Assembly (NCBI RefSeq): GCF_040869045.1
Contig: NC_090324.1
Span: 56,015,346-56,079,345, forward strand
DNA: 64,000 nt
Reading direction: 5' to 3'
Origin: Eurosta solidaginis
Taxonomy: Eukaryota; Arthropoda; Insecta; Diptera; Tephritidae
Shown here: piece by piece, positions 19,488 through 32,576 of the stretch
Position numbering within the stretch: position 1 is the first letter of the stretch
How the letters are laid out: the number at the start of each line of letters is the position of its first letter
Position numbers and translations under genes: made by a program
The notes under the pieces: generated by a model
What the model was told of the DNA's origin: nothing
The model's input: only the letters and a program-made list of their open reading frames with translations
Databases searched by the model: none

Positions 19488-22400
19488 TGTTACGTGGCTG
19501 ACTGTTTGGGTGGTGAGGAGCGGCGGCAAGCAGGTATGCTTGCGGGCCCAGGCCAGCTCGTCGTTTTGGGCGGGGAATTGCACCACCGACCTCACCCGCA
19601 GCCACATGAACAAAAAGGGTTCATACCTGCATATGTATAGAAAGGAGAGAAAAAGATATAAATAAACGTGAGGGGCAAAGTTATAGAGGGCAAAACGTAA
19701 GGGGTAGAAACAGATGAAGGCGTGTCCCGTCAGGCGGAGTCTACCCTCCCTCTGCAGTGCAAATTGCACCGCACCGTGAGCGCTGTTCTGACTCCTGTCT
19801 ACTTACAGTGCCCCCAAACCTGACCTTTGTATGTCCGTCCGTCAATAAGACATTTCCCTATCACTCACCTTCACCGTACCTTACCACGCACAAGCGCAGC
19901 ACCAACACGAAAAATATGGAATTAGCCCCACATATTTCAAGACATATTTTCATTCAAACATTTTTATTTACAATTCTTCAAAAATAAAAAAATATAAAAA
20001 GGCTCTGCCAGAAATACCCTAGTATTTATCTTACTATCCAATCTCCTTACAAATTATACAGAATTATACCTTCATCAAAGCAATTACAAAGTTAGTTACA
20101 AAGATATAGATATTCACCCTTAGGGAAATGTACGCAATACTCAAAGAATTCAACAAAAAACGAAGGTTAAATGCTATTCATACATATATACTACGAACGT
20201 TGGCTAAAGCCAGTTATAATTCTCCCTACCACCCTAAAGCTATCTAATCTATCGAATGTAACCCAACGCTATAAAGGAAAAAAAAAAGAACTTAAGATTA
20301 ATTTTTAAAAGTAACAGAATGAAATAATAGTATACGATTTAAATTCAATTTGATTCCATACAATTGTTTGTAAAGAAAAGAAAACGAATAAAGTAGGCAC
20401 CCTAATGCATTATCCAACCAACTAGAATTTTAAATTAACAGATACAATATTCAAGCTAAATGCAAAAAAGGAAACAGTTAAACAAAAAATTTAAAACCCT
20501 AATCCCTGACTTACCGCAAACTCAACAGCAAATCCAAAATCAATTTTCTACAAAGTAAAAGTAGGTCATCTAAAAAAGGTATATAGGTGCAATTGTATGT
20601 TTGAAAAATTATTAGGTATGCACATATATTATTTTGGTTCCTTTTGTCACCGCCAATTCCTCTTCTACTTTTGCAAGACAAGGAATTGCCTGGCAATATA
20701 TGTACATACATACATACGTGCACATATACTCTTCCAAATGTTAAATATTATCACTCACCTTGTCACTCACTCCGTTGAAGGCGCCTGCATGAAGTTGAGC
20801 TCGCGAGCTCTAAAGAGAAAAACACTCAAAGTATATATGCTCAATGCACATACATTTATCCGGCACACTCCGTACCCAGCAAGACCACTCGCTTGTGATC
20901 TTGGACATTGAGTTAAGTTTTACTAGTAGTAATTCTACCAACGTGGTGGTAAAACGTGAAGTAAAAAAATGTATATTCGACAAAGAAACACTGTTTTGGT
21001 GCTGAGGGCCACTTTGCACACGCGATCTTGTGTTATGCTGACAATAGATGGGTAGGTTGGCAGGAATTGAATTTGCCAATACTAAATAAAACTTTAAACC
21101 TATAAAAAGAGTTAAAGCTCAAAATTCTATACTTTTGAGATCGTACGACTACCATAAGTAGCGGAAAACAATTGCCAAAACAAATGTGTACCTATACCGT
21201 AAAGAAAAATCTAAAAAGATCAAAAGAAATACAAATGTCAAACAGAAAAAAAATGCAAAAAAAAAAAAAAAAAACGAATAAGAGAGGCAGCAAAAAAAAT
21301 AAAGGTTGGATGGGAAAATGCCACCATTAACTCATGAGACAGCAGTTAAGTTGGACCTAACAACTATATGCTATCACACCAAAGAATGTTTGGCTACGGA
21401 AACTTAATGACCCTTTGGCCCATTCCCTACCAATATCGTGCCCTTTGCGACGGTATTTAGATAAGAAATATAATAATATATAGAAATATGCAAAAAAAAA
21501 AATAATACTAAAACTTAAGTGTTGCCGGAAAGCCCCTCCCTCTGCTGGTGTTGATAGTTGCTTTTGTTATCAGAATCAGCTGAGCCAGCCCAATAAATAT
21601 ATGAGTGTTGCTGCAAACTCTGTTGTGGTTATGGCCACCGTTTTTTTACTCGTAGTTGTTCGGGTTGTCCGTTGTTGCAGCCCAACTCCTCTGGTGACCA
21701 ATGTTGTTTCCGATGTCACCAAGTCCTGGAATTTTCGTGGTTGTTGTTGTGGTGTGCGCTGGCAAGTAGGAATACCGTGTAGTGCTTTTGGGTGTGTGTG
21801 GTACTTGTTGTTGGGCGGTATATTGCCAATAAAGATTAGGCGATGGCTGTGGTTGTTGTTGTTGTAGCATGACACCGCTGGTGAGAAAAAATGTTGTGTG
21901 GGATGTTACCAAGATGATGTAGTTGTTGCCGGGCGGTATGTCGCCGATATAAAAATGTATACAGGTGGTGGTTGCTGTTGAATGAATGGAAAATGAAAAA
22001 ATATATGTGGTAGTTGTGTGTTTTGCGCCGTCTAGGTGACCAAAAGGGCGCTGTTGTTGTAGGGGTGCCGTGCCGTCGGTTTAAAAGGTGATGCAGGGTT
22101 GGTTGGGCGGTATGTCGCCAATTTGGCCTTTAGGCCGCAAACCGTGAATTTTGAATTGTGTGACCAGTGTGTTCTTTCCAAAAGTGCCCTGGAACTTCTG
22201 TTGCTGTCCTGAGTCGGGAACCGCTTGGTAGTTGGCCGGATATCCTTGGCCTTCCTGCGTTTTTATGCTTCACGTTTCGCGAAAAACTTTTCGGCGCGCA
22301 CACACTGAATAAAACTTTTAGATTTTAATCGATCAAATCCGCGCCCTAAGAACTTTATGTATTTAAAATATTTTTACGCTTTGCACTTACACGCACTGGC

Positions 22401-22856
22401 ACAGATAAAATAGTACTTTTCCCGTTGCCTACTGTTGTGCCCTTTTATAGCCACCGCCGCGGTAAGGAACGTTACCCAGAAACGGAAAATTTTTACTATT
22501 ACATGCCACGCTTTCTTTTCGGCCTTCCCGTGTTTTCCATCTATACAATCATACACTCATACATTCATACGCTTACCGCTCCACAAACCGAACACCTACA
22601 CAGATACATTTGGTTCGCGCCTTGACCGCTCACACTGATGCATTCACACGCTCATCGCCTTGCACAAATACACATCCTCATACATACCAGAACAGAACAA
22701 ATACATAGTTACATATCATTCGGCAAAGGGCTAGGTTGTTAGCAACATGGTGACATTTTACTTATTATAACAACATGATGCCAAGCGCAACATCTTATTT
22801 CCGTTGCAACATTGTGTTCACTATAGGTTATAGGTACAATGTTGTCAATGTTAAAG
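19488..22856 (-). repeat. Element E, left terminal repeat (3' LTR side), at least 3.37 kb
   Basis: Begins TGTTACGTGGCTGACTG and is collinear with 29221-32123. It carries two segments absent from the right copy: about 20778-20990 and about 21896-22230. It includes poly-A tracts, TACATACATACA runs and GTTGTTGTTG tracts. Similarity stops at GTCAATGTTAAAG (22856). Because no polypurine tract abuts that point, the true LTR may extend further toward 23.2 kb. Confidence 0.7.
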
Positions 22857-23697
22857 TTATTATGTTAATATTACGTTAATGGCAACATTGCGTCTAAGGC
22901 ACGGACGTGGGCACAGAACACATAAACACATAGTCACATATACACGCTGCCACTCATTCCAGCCAGCATGAAGACAGGCTGTCGTTACAGGCTCGCAAGC
23001 GCCGATGGTGCCTGCACTATGGAGCGTGTGCGTAGAAAAGTTTAAACGCAGCCTGGCAAGTATTATTTCCCGCGTTCAACGTTTGGCCTCGACCCACGAC
23101 TCAATGCCGGGCCTATTTCTCTTCACGCCTTTAAACTTTCACACTGCTTACCTACAAACTAAATCACCGGGCTAATGCTACTACTTGAACCTATATCACA
23201 GATATTAATCTACCTCTCCCATAGTAAATAAAATATCACAGATAAAAAAAATAAATAAAAAAAAATAAAATAAAATATCACAGTTAGCCGAAATATTATG
23301 AAAAAAAACTTAATAAAATAAAATATCATAGATGGCGGAAAAATTATAAACAAAATTTATAAAAAAAAAAATATCACAGATCGTGTAGTCAAGTAGGTAA
23401 AAAAGGTAAAACCAATAAATAAATAAATGCAAAAATAATCAAATAAATAAAAGGGTAAAAAAAAAATAAAAAAAATTTAATAAAATAATCACATACGTCA
23501 GTAAATTAATAAATACATTACGTCAATAAATAAATAAATACAATACGTCAATAAATCAATAGAACAAAAGTACTAGCACTACAAAACACATTAAACTATT
23601 TTGCAAAAATGTCTTTAGCGTGGTATTCGCCGATCTTTTTCCCACTACTATCGCCAAGCTCATACATAGAATTCCCTATAACGTTTAAAACAATACA
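22857..23697 (-). other. Element E, 3' internal region with A/T-rich tandem motifs
   Basis: Non-coding. From 23220 to about 23560 it is low complexity, with recurrent AAATATCACAG and AATAAATAAATA motifs. Candidate polypurine tracts in minus sense are GGGAAAAAG (~23640) and GGGAGAGG (~23215); neither is proven. Confidence 0.45.
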
Positions 23698-24777
23698 TTA
23701 GACTTGTTTTGGTGCTAATTTGGCGTTGTAATTATCAACTTGGAAGCTTTGTTTGAAGTTTCGGCGATATACCACTTGTCCAATCTGAAACTTTATATCC
23801 TTACTCCTGGTGTCGTAGACCTTTTGATTTCTATCGTGGGCCAGCTTCAGCTCCTTCATAATTCTCTTTCTTATGAGCTGCATTTTATCACCAGCCGTAT
23901 CCATCTCCACGTCACCATCCTTCAACGCCGCCAACTTTCGGTATAACTCATATGATGCAGCATGCTGTATCATAGGAATACCGAAAGTGGCATATTATGG
24001 TGACATGTTGATGGCTGACTGAGTAACGCTGCGTAGTGCAAATGCGGCATCGCTGACGCATTTGATCCAGTTCTTTTGGTTGCCGTTTATGAAGGACCTA
24101 ATTATCTTCAGCACAGATCGGTTGACTCTTTCCGCAGCGTTACCCTGAGGTGAATAAAATGCAGTTTTCACGTGTGTCGTGCCGTACTTCTCCAAAAACT
24201 CTTTGAACATTTCCGAGACGAATTGTTTGCCGTTGTCCGAATGGACACATTCGGGCACTCCAAACACGTGAAAGACTTCTTTCTCTAAAAATTGTATAAC
24301 CCCAGCTGAATTGGCCCTTCTCATAGGTTTTAGAAACACAAACTTTGTAAAGTGATCTAGACAAACAAAGACATACACGTTACCATCACAAGAACGAGGA
24401 TAGAGACCCATAAAATAAAAAAAAAGATGCTGGAAAGGTCGCTCTGTGAGCTTTTCCTTTCCCATCATGGGTTGTTTAAACACATTTTGAGTTTTGTTAG
24501 TTTTGCAAGTTTCGCAATCTTTTATATGAGCGCATACATCTGTAACCATTCCTGGCCAGTAATATTTCTGACGTAGTCGGGATAGAGTTTTATGTATACC
24601 GCCATGTCCATCGGACGGTGGGCTGTGTGACGACTCTACCAGCCCCGGTCGCAATTCCGACGGAACCCAGAGCTTCCAGGTCTGGTCCGCTAGAAGATCA
24701 TCTCTCCGGTCGAACTGCGTCCGTTTATAAACGTAACAGTCTGACAAACACAAGTCAGGTAGTTTGTCCTTGATCAA
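23698..24777 (-). pseudogene. Element E integrase, one stop and lost first catalytic Asp
   Basis: The frame 24777-23995 continues after a single TAA (23997-23995) in the same frame to 23698. The zinc-binding HHCC region is present (HGGIHKTLSRLRQKYYW...C..C). In the catalytic core, HSDNGKQF supplies the second Asp and SPQGNAAERVNRSV the Glu, but the first motif reads FQHLFFYFMGLYPRS, where an Asp is expected before the F-x-G segment. The C-terminal part (GQVVYRRNFKQS) resembles the usual SH3-like end. Probably inactive. Confidence 0.75.
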
Positions 24778-25081
24778 TTATGATGGTGAACAGGGTTCCC
24801 TCCACATAAGGTCGGAATCTTTTAACACTCAAGATCGCAACATAGCATTCCAGTTCTGTTATGCTGCAGTTTTTCTGCGCTTTATTTAGTTTTGCCGAAA
24901 CGTAGGCAATCGGTCTTTCGTTCTGGTCATCGTCTAGTTGGAACAAAACCCCTCCCACTCCGTCCGTCGATGCATCACATTGAATATAAAAGCGACGATT
25001 AAAGTCAGGATGTGTGAGCACCGGTGCAGAATCCAAACTCTGTTTTAAAATTTCAAATGATTTCGTTGCTTCGTCCGTCAT
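24755..25081 (-). pseudogene. Element E RNase H fragment
   Basis: Contains FYIQCDASTDGVGGVLF and ITELECYVAIL, followed by FTIIIDQGQTT and a stop. This is the N-terminal half of a Gypsy RNase H with its first Asp and Glu. The rest, including the linker to integrase, is deleted; the integrase frame starts almost at once. Confidence 0.75.
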
Positions 25082-25428
25082 CGCAAACTTTTTGATTTTC
25101 TCTTTCTTGAGGCAGTCGTGCAGCGGGGCTGCAATAGTCGCATATTCCGGTATGAAACTTCGGTATCAGCCCGAAATACCCAGGAACCGTCGTAGTTGCT
25201 TCGGTGTTTTCGGAACTGGAAAGTCCCTCACAGCTACCACTTTGTTGGCGTCCGATCTAATACAACCATCCCCGACTACGTACCCTAAATATCGTAAAAT
25301 TGCTTTTTTCCACATTAATTGTTAGCTTATTCTCGCGAAGACACCGAGCGACCTTTTCCAACAGACACATATGAGACGGGAAATCTTCGGAACACACTAA
25401 CAAATCGCCAAGATAAACAAAAACACAC
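25082..25428 (-). pseudogene. Element E reverse transcriptase C-terminal remnant with YLGD box
   Basis: In minus sense the sequence reads FVYLGDLLVCSEDF (about 25424-25383) and then a LINVEKSNF-like thumb entry. The usual YxDD active site is YLGD here, a loss of the first Asp. The fingers and most of the palm that should precede it are missing between this point and 25429. Downstream frames are broken by stops and shifts. Confidence 0.65.
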
Positions 25429-25950
25429 TCACGTAAAGCGGCCGGAATGTCGGGAAATCGGGTAATGGCGCTGCTTTATTGGCATATTCTCGTCAACCAC
25501 CTCGATGACGTGTTCCTCCTTATCTGTTTGGCCTAACCCTAATACCGTGAAGGACGGGAATTGGGCTTTTACACGCTCCAACCTCGCAACTTGCTCCGGC
25601 GTTAAAATATGCTGCACAGCGTCGAAAGATAAGTCACCCTCGGCGGACACGAGCTCCGCCACACTGGCAACATTCGCATTCGCACTCACACCCTTGCTCA
25701 CCACACTCATACCAAATTCCTGCAAAAAATCTATGCCGAGATAAACCTGTTGCTGCAAGCCTGGTACTATCAAAAATTCCAAATCTTTTGAGACATTATC
25801 CCAAACCACAGGTAACTTTATTACCCCTACCACAGCGGTTTCCTCCTCGTTCGCGGTCCGGATATTTTGGCCCTTGATTGGCATAATCAAGGATTCCTTT
25901 CCCCGAAGGAGTGCAGCTGAGTCTTTCCTAAGCAGCTTTTCCCTTCTCAA
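25429..25950 (-). pseudogene. Element E protease C terminus and start of reverse transcriptase
   Basis: Open frame with VYLGIDFLQEFGMSV (the LGxDFL motif at the end of retroviral-type proteases) followed by the connector into RT (QTDKEEHVIEVVDE, PIKQRHYPIS). No D-S/T-G triplet is visible upstream, so the catalytic half of the protease is missing or scrambled. The frame terminates where the RT palm was deleted. Confidence 0.65.
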
Positions 25951-27546
25951 AATCTTTACAGTTGTGCTGCAGGGTTGCCTGTCTTCTGGCTGGTCTGTTG
26001 TGGACCGAGGACGAACATTTATTTGGGTTTTCTGCTTCTGCCGGTTTTTTCACAAAGTGATCCACCGGCATACCACACGAAAAACACAACATTAAGTGGA
26101 AGGGGGAATCACAAAATGAGTTGACAGTGGACTTGGACGTGGGACTAACAGAAGGACGGACACTATTGGGATTTGTGGGGACTTGATGTTGAGGTTGAGA
26201 TTGGTGTTGGGGTGAACGTTGAGGCTTCCTAACAAATGCTTCTATTTTTGATTCTCCTAACTGCTCAGGAAACTCGAAGCCTACCGTGCTGACCACTTTA
26301 GACCTGCTCTTATTTTCTTTGATGAGTTTTTCGGCTCTTTTGCATTCCGCCTTGAGCTCCGCCAACAGGTCAATTTTCATGGCGAAGGTCAAGTTGGCCA
26401 GGCACGGTTTGAAGTTGCACCTAATGATGCCAACCAACTCCCTCTCAAAGATCCTCTTCCGCAAACGGAATGTCATATTGTGGACTTCGGCATAAAAGTC
26501 ATCGAAAGCTTCCGCGGGCAGCTGTTTCCTTTCCATGATTTCACGGATGATTTCATAGTCGGACTCGGCAGTCTTGAAGTGGCTCAGCAGCTCGGACTTT
26601 AGCTGAAAGTAGCCAAAGTTCGGCTGCTCCGTATGGTCCTCAAGGATCTGCCAATACCACTTCAAGGCACCGCCGGAAACCAGACACTGAAAGTCCGTGA
26701 TAAGCTGGTAGAAGGAACTGTTATGCTGCTCGCGCATCCTCTCAACCCGAAAGATAAAGCTTTCGACGCTTATGCATTTACTGGTCCCATCGAATTTGAT
26801 GTGCCACTTTTCAAGGTCGACTTCTTCCACCAAGGAGGATTGCTGGCATCTCGTCCGGTACTGTAACTGACCGTTGGCTCATTGACGCGCTCTGCGTCCC
26901 CCCCCCCCCCCCTAAGGCTCTGAGGCTCGGGCGTAGATGCCAAGGTGGACCGATGTGCAGGCGCTTGCGCAGACTTTTCTATGTCTGCTGCGCTGCCACC
27001 AAGGTTATCGACACTGGTCTTAATGCTCATCACCTCATTTACCATTTGCGCCACCAAGTCGTTTTGTTGCGCCATCATCGCTATCATTCGGCTCAGCAAT
27101 TCAACATTATTTGCATTTTGAGCGGTGTGGCTTTGAGAAGCATTAAGGCTAGTGCTGACATTCGTTGATGGTGCGTTCTGCGCCGGAACATCACCCCCCT
27201 GGGCACCTACGTTTTCCCTATCGACCATTTGGTACACCAAATCGATTTTTTGGGAGAAGTTTAGGCTATTATCTAACTCGTTGAATGACACCCCGTTCGC
27301 GACAGAGACTCTCAGCGGGCGATCAGGGCCAAAAGATCCAAAAATCCGCGACGCGCACCTATTAAAATAGTCCGTAGGGACAAAGTCAACTGACCTTAGT
27401 ATACCCGTGTCGATTTGGTTAAAAACCGAACCAACTATTTGGTTTTCTGACGCGCGGGTTCGGCTCCTGGTTACCCGTCTATTGGAGTCGAGGATACCCA
27501 ATCCCCCAAAAACTCTATTCTCGGCCTCTTTCTCCTTATCCGACAT
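25928..27546 (-). pseudogene. Element E gag, two overlapping frames
   Basis: Gag starts at ATG 27546 (MSDKEKEAENRVFGGLG), runs as a Gln/Asn/Ser-rich N-terminal region, then changes frame between about 26912 and 26770 to the frame 26833-25928. The second frame carries the capsid-like region (WHIKFDGTSKCISVESF ... LKWYWQIL) and a degraded zinc knuckle CFSCGMPVDHFVKK without the final Cys. A run of 15 C on the plus strand (26898-26912) lies just before the frame change. Confidence 0.7.
26898..26912. repeat. C15 homopolymer in gag
   Basis: Fifteen consecutive C residues on the plus strand (G15 in gag sense, encoding a Gly run). Its length is likely to vary and it sits at the gag frame change. 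Confidence 0.8.
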
Positions 27547-29220
27547 TCACTGTCGGTACGCAGAAATAAATTTTACCAAAAAAAATCTAAAACGCGAAAA
27601 ACAACAAGAGTTATGAAATCCCAACAAAGCAAATAAAAGGGAATGTTCTCAAAAAAGATATGTAAGTATTTATTTGAAAGTACCCAAAGATAAAAAAATA
27701 AAAAATCAAGCAAGCAAGGATATGATGAATATAGGGCAAACTGCAAATCCCAATAACCAGATATACATACAATATCAAATAATATAAAAAAACACAATAT
27801 CAAAATAAGATATATATATAAAATAATTTGATTTCGTATGTATGTGTATATATATATATATGTGTGTAAATATCCAGTAAATGTGTATATGTGTATCTTA
27901 AAGATAAGAAAGAATTCAGTTAATTGCCTCAAATATCTATAGACCCAAAACCAAAAATGAAAACTTAAATATTTTTGTATTTGTGAGATAAATAAATATA
28001 TAAGCAATGTATTGAGGTTGTATGCATGGACAGGGGGTATAAAAAAAATCTATCGAAAACCCTACGATTTAAAATTGCAAAATAAACAAAATTAATAAAG
28101 TGAATAACAGGTTATACATGTATGTATAAGACGTGTAAGAAAATTCAATGCTAAGGATGTGTGTGTAAGTATGTATGTGTGTATGTGAGAAAGATAATAA
28201 TTTTCACTATAAATTAAATATATAAAAATTTAAATGCAACATACAAAAATTGCTATTTAAAACCAAGATGAAAATAAGAAGGCAAAAAAAATTTAAAAAA
28301 TTCAACTAGAAAAAAAAACTTGAAGGGTATTTAACAAAAATTATTGAAAAATTCCAAACTTTCCGACAGAAACGGGAACTGAACTATTTTTGGAAATAAT
28401 CTTAGTGGTTGGAAAATAGTCAACAATAACAAAATCTTTTTTTTGTTTTTTTGGTGCCGCCTTGGCGAAGGTTCAGTGAAGGCAGTATGTTCGTCCGTAT
28501 CTCATTACTGTCAAGGTGTGGTTCATCGTGCTGTCAGTGGGAATGTGGCACATCACGCTCGAGAACTAGTCCCTAAGGGTGGATGCCGCACCTCCTAATC
28601 CTACCTATCGTGGCGACGGCTGCAAACCTCACTTACCGGCAGTGCTGGACTCCCGGTAAGGTAGCCTAAACAGCTCGCCACGACCTCCTGCTAAAGTCCA
28701 TCTTCTAGCTGAGTGTCATACCAGTTACCACTTTGTCGAACTGTCGAAGTTCAATAAAGGAACCCTGATATGGACACTCGGCTAATCCCTATCCTCGCGT
28801 CATGATGACACTTGTCGATCAGGCGAACCCAAACGACGTTGCCATCACGACGGTCCCTGTCCTAAGTCGGAGGACGGAAATAGGGATTGGGCTTGGAAGG
28901 GTAAGAAGAAAAAAAATTTGGGAAATTTAAGGAAGAAAAGGTAGAAAAAAATTAAGAAATTCAAAAATAAAAAATACGAATTAAAATAAAAAAGAATGGG
29001 AAATTTAAAGTAAGAGATAGTCAATTAGTGTGGAAATGAAAAATTGATCGGGCTATGAACGTTGAGAATACAAAAGCTAAGAACGGAAAGGAAATTTTGG
29101 AAACTAAAAGGAATTAAAGCGGGTTAATGTAGATCAAAAAAAAAAAAACTGAAAAAAATTAACTAAATTGAAAGACAAAAAAACTAAAAAGATTACCGGG
29201 CTATTATCGTTGGGCACCAT
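27547..29220 (-). other. Element E 5' leader with a GC-rich block and primer-binding site
   Basis: About 1.67 kb between gag and the right terminal repeat. It is A/T-rich except for a compositionally distinct block at about 28450-28890 that has no protein-like frame. The right edge (29206-29219, minus sense TGGTGCCCAACGAT) looks like a Lys-tRNA-type primer-binding site one base from the LTR end. Confidence 0.55.
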
Positions 29221-32123
29221 TGTTACGTGGCTGATTGTTTGGGTAGTGAGGAGCGGCGGCAAGCAGGTATGCTTGCAGGCCCAGGCGAGCTAGTCGTTTG
29301 GGCGGGGTATTGCAGCACCGACCTCACCCGCAGCCACATGAACAAAAAGGGTTCATACCTGCATATATATAGAAAGGGGAGAAAAAGCTTAAAAAGATAA
29401 AAATAAACGTGAGGGGCAAAGTTGTAGAGGGGGAAGCGTAAGGGGTAGAAAAAGATGAAGGCCTGTCCCGTCAGGTGGAGTATACCCTCCCTCTGCAGTG
29501 CAACTTGCACCGCATCGTGGGCGCTGTGCTGACTCCTGTCTACTTACAGTGCCTCCAAACCTGACCTTGGTCTGTCCGTCCGTCAATAAGTAATTTCCCT
29601 ATCACTCACCTTCACCTTACCTTACCACGCACAAGCGCAACACCAACACCAAAAATATGGACTTAGCCCTGCATATTTCAAGACAATATTTTCATCCAAA
29701 CATTTTTATTTTACAATTCTTCAAAAATAAAAAAATATAAAAAGGCTCTGCCAGAAATACTCTAGTATTTATCTCACTATCCAATCTCCTTACAAATTAT
29801 ACAGAATTATGCCTTCATCAAAGCAATTACAAAGTTAGTTACAAAGATATAGATATTCACCCTTAGGGAAATGTACGCAATACTCAAAGAATTCAACAAA
29901 AAACAAAGGCTAAATGCTTTCATACATATATACTACGAACGTTGTCTAAAGCCAGTTATAATATTCGCTACCACCCTAAAGCTATCTAATCTATCGAATG
30001 TAACCCAAAGCTATAAATGGAAAAAAAAAATTAAGATTAGTTTTTAAAAGTATTAGAATGAAATAATAGTATACGATTTAAATTCAATTTGATTCCATAC
30101 AATTGTTTGTAAAGAAAAGAAAACGAATAAAGTAGGCAGACAAAGAAAACGAGAGGTGGCGATTTCTCATAAAAAAAGGATTTGAGAACCACCCTAATGC
30201 ATTATCCAACCAACTAGAATCTTAAAATCTACAGATACAAAATTCAAGCTAATTGCAAAAAAGGAAAAAAGGTAAACAAAAAATTTAAAACCCTAATCCC
30301 TGACCTACCGCAAACTCTCCAACAAATCCATAACCAATTTTCTACAAAGTAAAAGTAGTTCATCTAAAAAAGGTATGTAGGTGCAATTGTATGTTTGAAA
30401 AATTATTATATATGCACATATATTATTTTGGTTTCTTTTGTCACCGCCAATCCCTCTTCGACTTTTGCAAGACTAGGAATTGCCTGGCAATATATGTACA
30501 TACATACGTGCATATATACTCTTCCAAATGTTAAATATTATCACTCACCTTGTCACTCACTGTTTTGTGCTGAGGGCCACTGCGCACACACGATCAAGTG
30601 TTATGCTGACAATAGGTGGGTAGGTTGGCAGGAATTGAATTTGCTAATAATAAATAAAACTGTAAACCTATAAAAAGAGTTAAAGCTCAAAATTCGATAC
30701 TTTTGAGATCGTACGACTACCATAAGTAGCGGAAAACATGTGCCAAAAAAATGTGTACCTATATCGTAAAGAAAGATCTAAAAAGATCAAAAGAAATACA
30801 AATGTCAAACAGAAAAAAAATGCACAAAAAAAAACAAAAAACGAATAACAGAGGCAGTAAAAAAAATAAAGGTTGGATCTGAAAATGCCACCAGTAACTC
30901 ATGAAACTGCAGTTAAAGTGGACCCAACAACTATATGCTATCACACCACAGAATGTTCGTCTGCGGAAACTTAATGACACATTCCCTACCAAAATCGTAC
31001 CCTTTACGACGGTATTTAGATAAGAAATATTATAATATATAGAAATATATAGAAATATGCCGGAAAGCTCCTCCCTCTGCTGGTGTTGATAGTTGCTTTT
31101 GTTATCAGAATCAGCTGAGCCAGCCCAATAAATGTATGAGTGTTGCCGTAAACTTGGTTGTGGTTATTGCCACCGTTTTTATACTCGTATTTGCTCGTGT
31201 TGTCCGCTTTGTTAAAATTGTATTCGATTTTTGTTATATGTGATGTCGCGACTGGGGTTGTTGCAGCCCAACGCCTCTGGTGACCAATGTTATTTCCGAT
31301 GCCACCAAGTCCTGGAACTTTCATGGTTGTTGTTGTGGTGTGCGCCGGCAAATAAGAATACCGTGTAGTGCTTTTGGATGTGTGAGGTACTTGTTGTTGG
31401 ACGGTATGTTGCCAATAAAGATTAGGAGATGGCTGTGGTTGTTGTTGTTGTAGCACGACACCGCTGGTGAGAAAAAATGTTGCGGGAACCGCTTGGTAGT
31501 TGGCCGGATATCCTTGGCCTTCCTGCGTTTTTATGCTTTACGTTTCGCGAAAAACTTTTCGGCGCGCACACACTGAATAAAAATTTTAGATTTTAATCGA
31601 TCAAATCCGCGCACTAAGAACTCTATGTATTTAAAAGATGTTTACACTTTGCACTTACACACACTGGCACAGATAAAATAGTACTTTTCCCGTTGCCTAA
31701 CGTTGTGCCTTTTATAGCCACCGCCGTGGTAAGGAACGTTACCCAGAAACGGAAAATTTTCACCATTACATACCACGCTTTCTTTTCGGCTTTCCCGTAT
31801 TTTCCATCTATACAATCATGCACTCATACATTCATACGCTTACCGCTCCACAAACCGAACACCTACACAGATACATTTGGTTCGCGCCTTGACCGCTCAC
31901 ACTGATGCATTCACACGCTCATCGCCTTGCACAAATACACATCCTCATACATACCAGAACAGAACAAACACATAGTTACATATCATTCGGCAAAGGGCTA
32001 GGTTGTTAGCAACATGGTGAAATTTTACTTATTAGAACAACATGATGCCAAGCGCAACATCTTATTTCTGTTGCAACATTGTGTTGACTATAGGTTATAG
32101 GTACAATGTTGTCAATGTTAAAG
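29221..32123 (-). repeat. Element E, right terminal repeat (5' LTR side), ~2.9 kb
   Basis: Collinear with 19488-22856. It lacks two segments of the left copy and has a ~55-bp insert of its own at about 30138-30193. The sequence leaves similarity at about 32123, where LINE-type or unrecognised sequence begins. Confidence 0.7.
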
Positions 32124-32336
32124 AGAAAAATTCAGTGGTTAAATAAAAAGATATTTCATGTCAAACATGCCGATATGCATTTTATTGTTAGGCTTTCCAA
32201 AGCTTATACGCGGCTTTTAAAAGTCCCGGATGAAGTTCTCTTAGAACAGTAAGAGCGATCATTAATGCCTGAGTAATCCCTCAGAACAAAATAAACTAGA
32301 AATATAGGATATCGAAACAACTTCACTGACGCGGGC

Positions 32337-32456
32337 GCTAAAAAATTATGACTTAAATACTGAGGTTGTCTCCCAGATACCTACCTTAAGGTGACGCTAA
32401 AAATTGTGACTTAAATACTGAGATCGTTGTCTCCCAGTCACCTACCTTAAAACTGA
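32337..32456. repeat. Tandem duplication of a ~59-bp unit
   Basis: GCTAAAAAATTATGACTTAA... at 32337-32395 is repeated with small changes at 32396-32456 (shared ACTTAAATACTGAG and GTCTCCCAG). Function unknown. Confidence 0.7.
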
Positions 32457-32576
32457 TGTGTTTGACTCGTAGACACTTTTCCGCTCAAAACAACTCATAT
32501 GCTTCCTTCAATCGCTTTCAACACACTAACTTACGCATGAGTATGCAATATGAAGGTAAAGAGAGATCGTGAGGAG

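Larger units (their letters stand above)
19488..32123 (-). mobile_element. Gypsy-type retrotransposon E with ~3-kb terminal direct repeats
   Basis: The minus strand encodes, from right to left, gag (27546-25928), protease remnant, reverse transcriptase remnant, RNase H and integrase (to 23698). The coding block is flanked by direct repeats 19488-22856 and 29221-32123. The inner edge of the right repeat ends (minus sense) in CACGTAACA, followed by ATGGTGCCCAACGATAA, a good fit to a tRNA-primer site. So the repeats behave as LTRs, unusually long ones. The outer edge on the right is not resolved and the right copy may be truncated. It is inserted in LINE C remains. Coding damage is severe. Confidence 0.75.

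Noticed and set aside
21576..21912. Gln/Thr-rich open frames in the terminal repeat of element E
   Set aside because: Created by GTT/CAA microsatellite sequence; frames differ between the two repeat copies.
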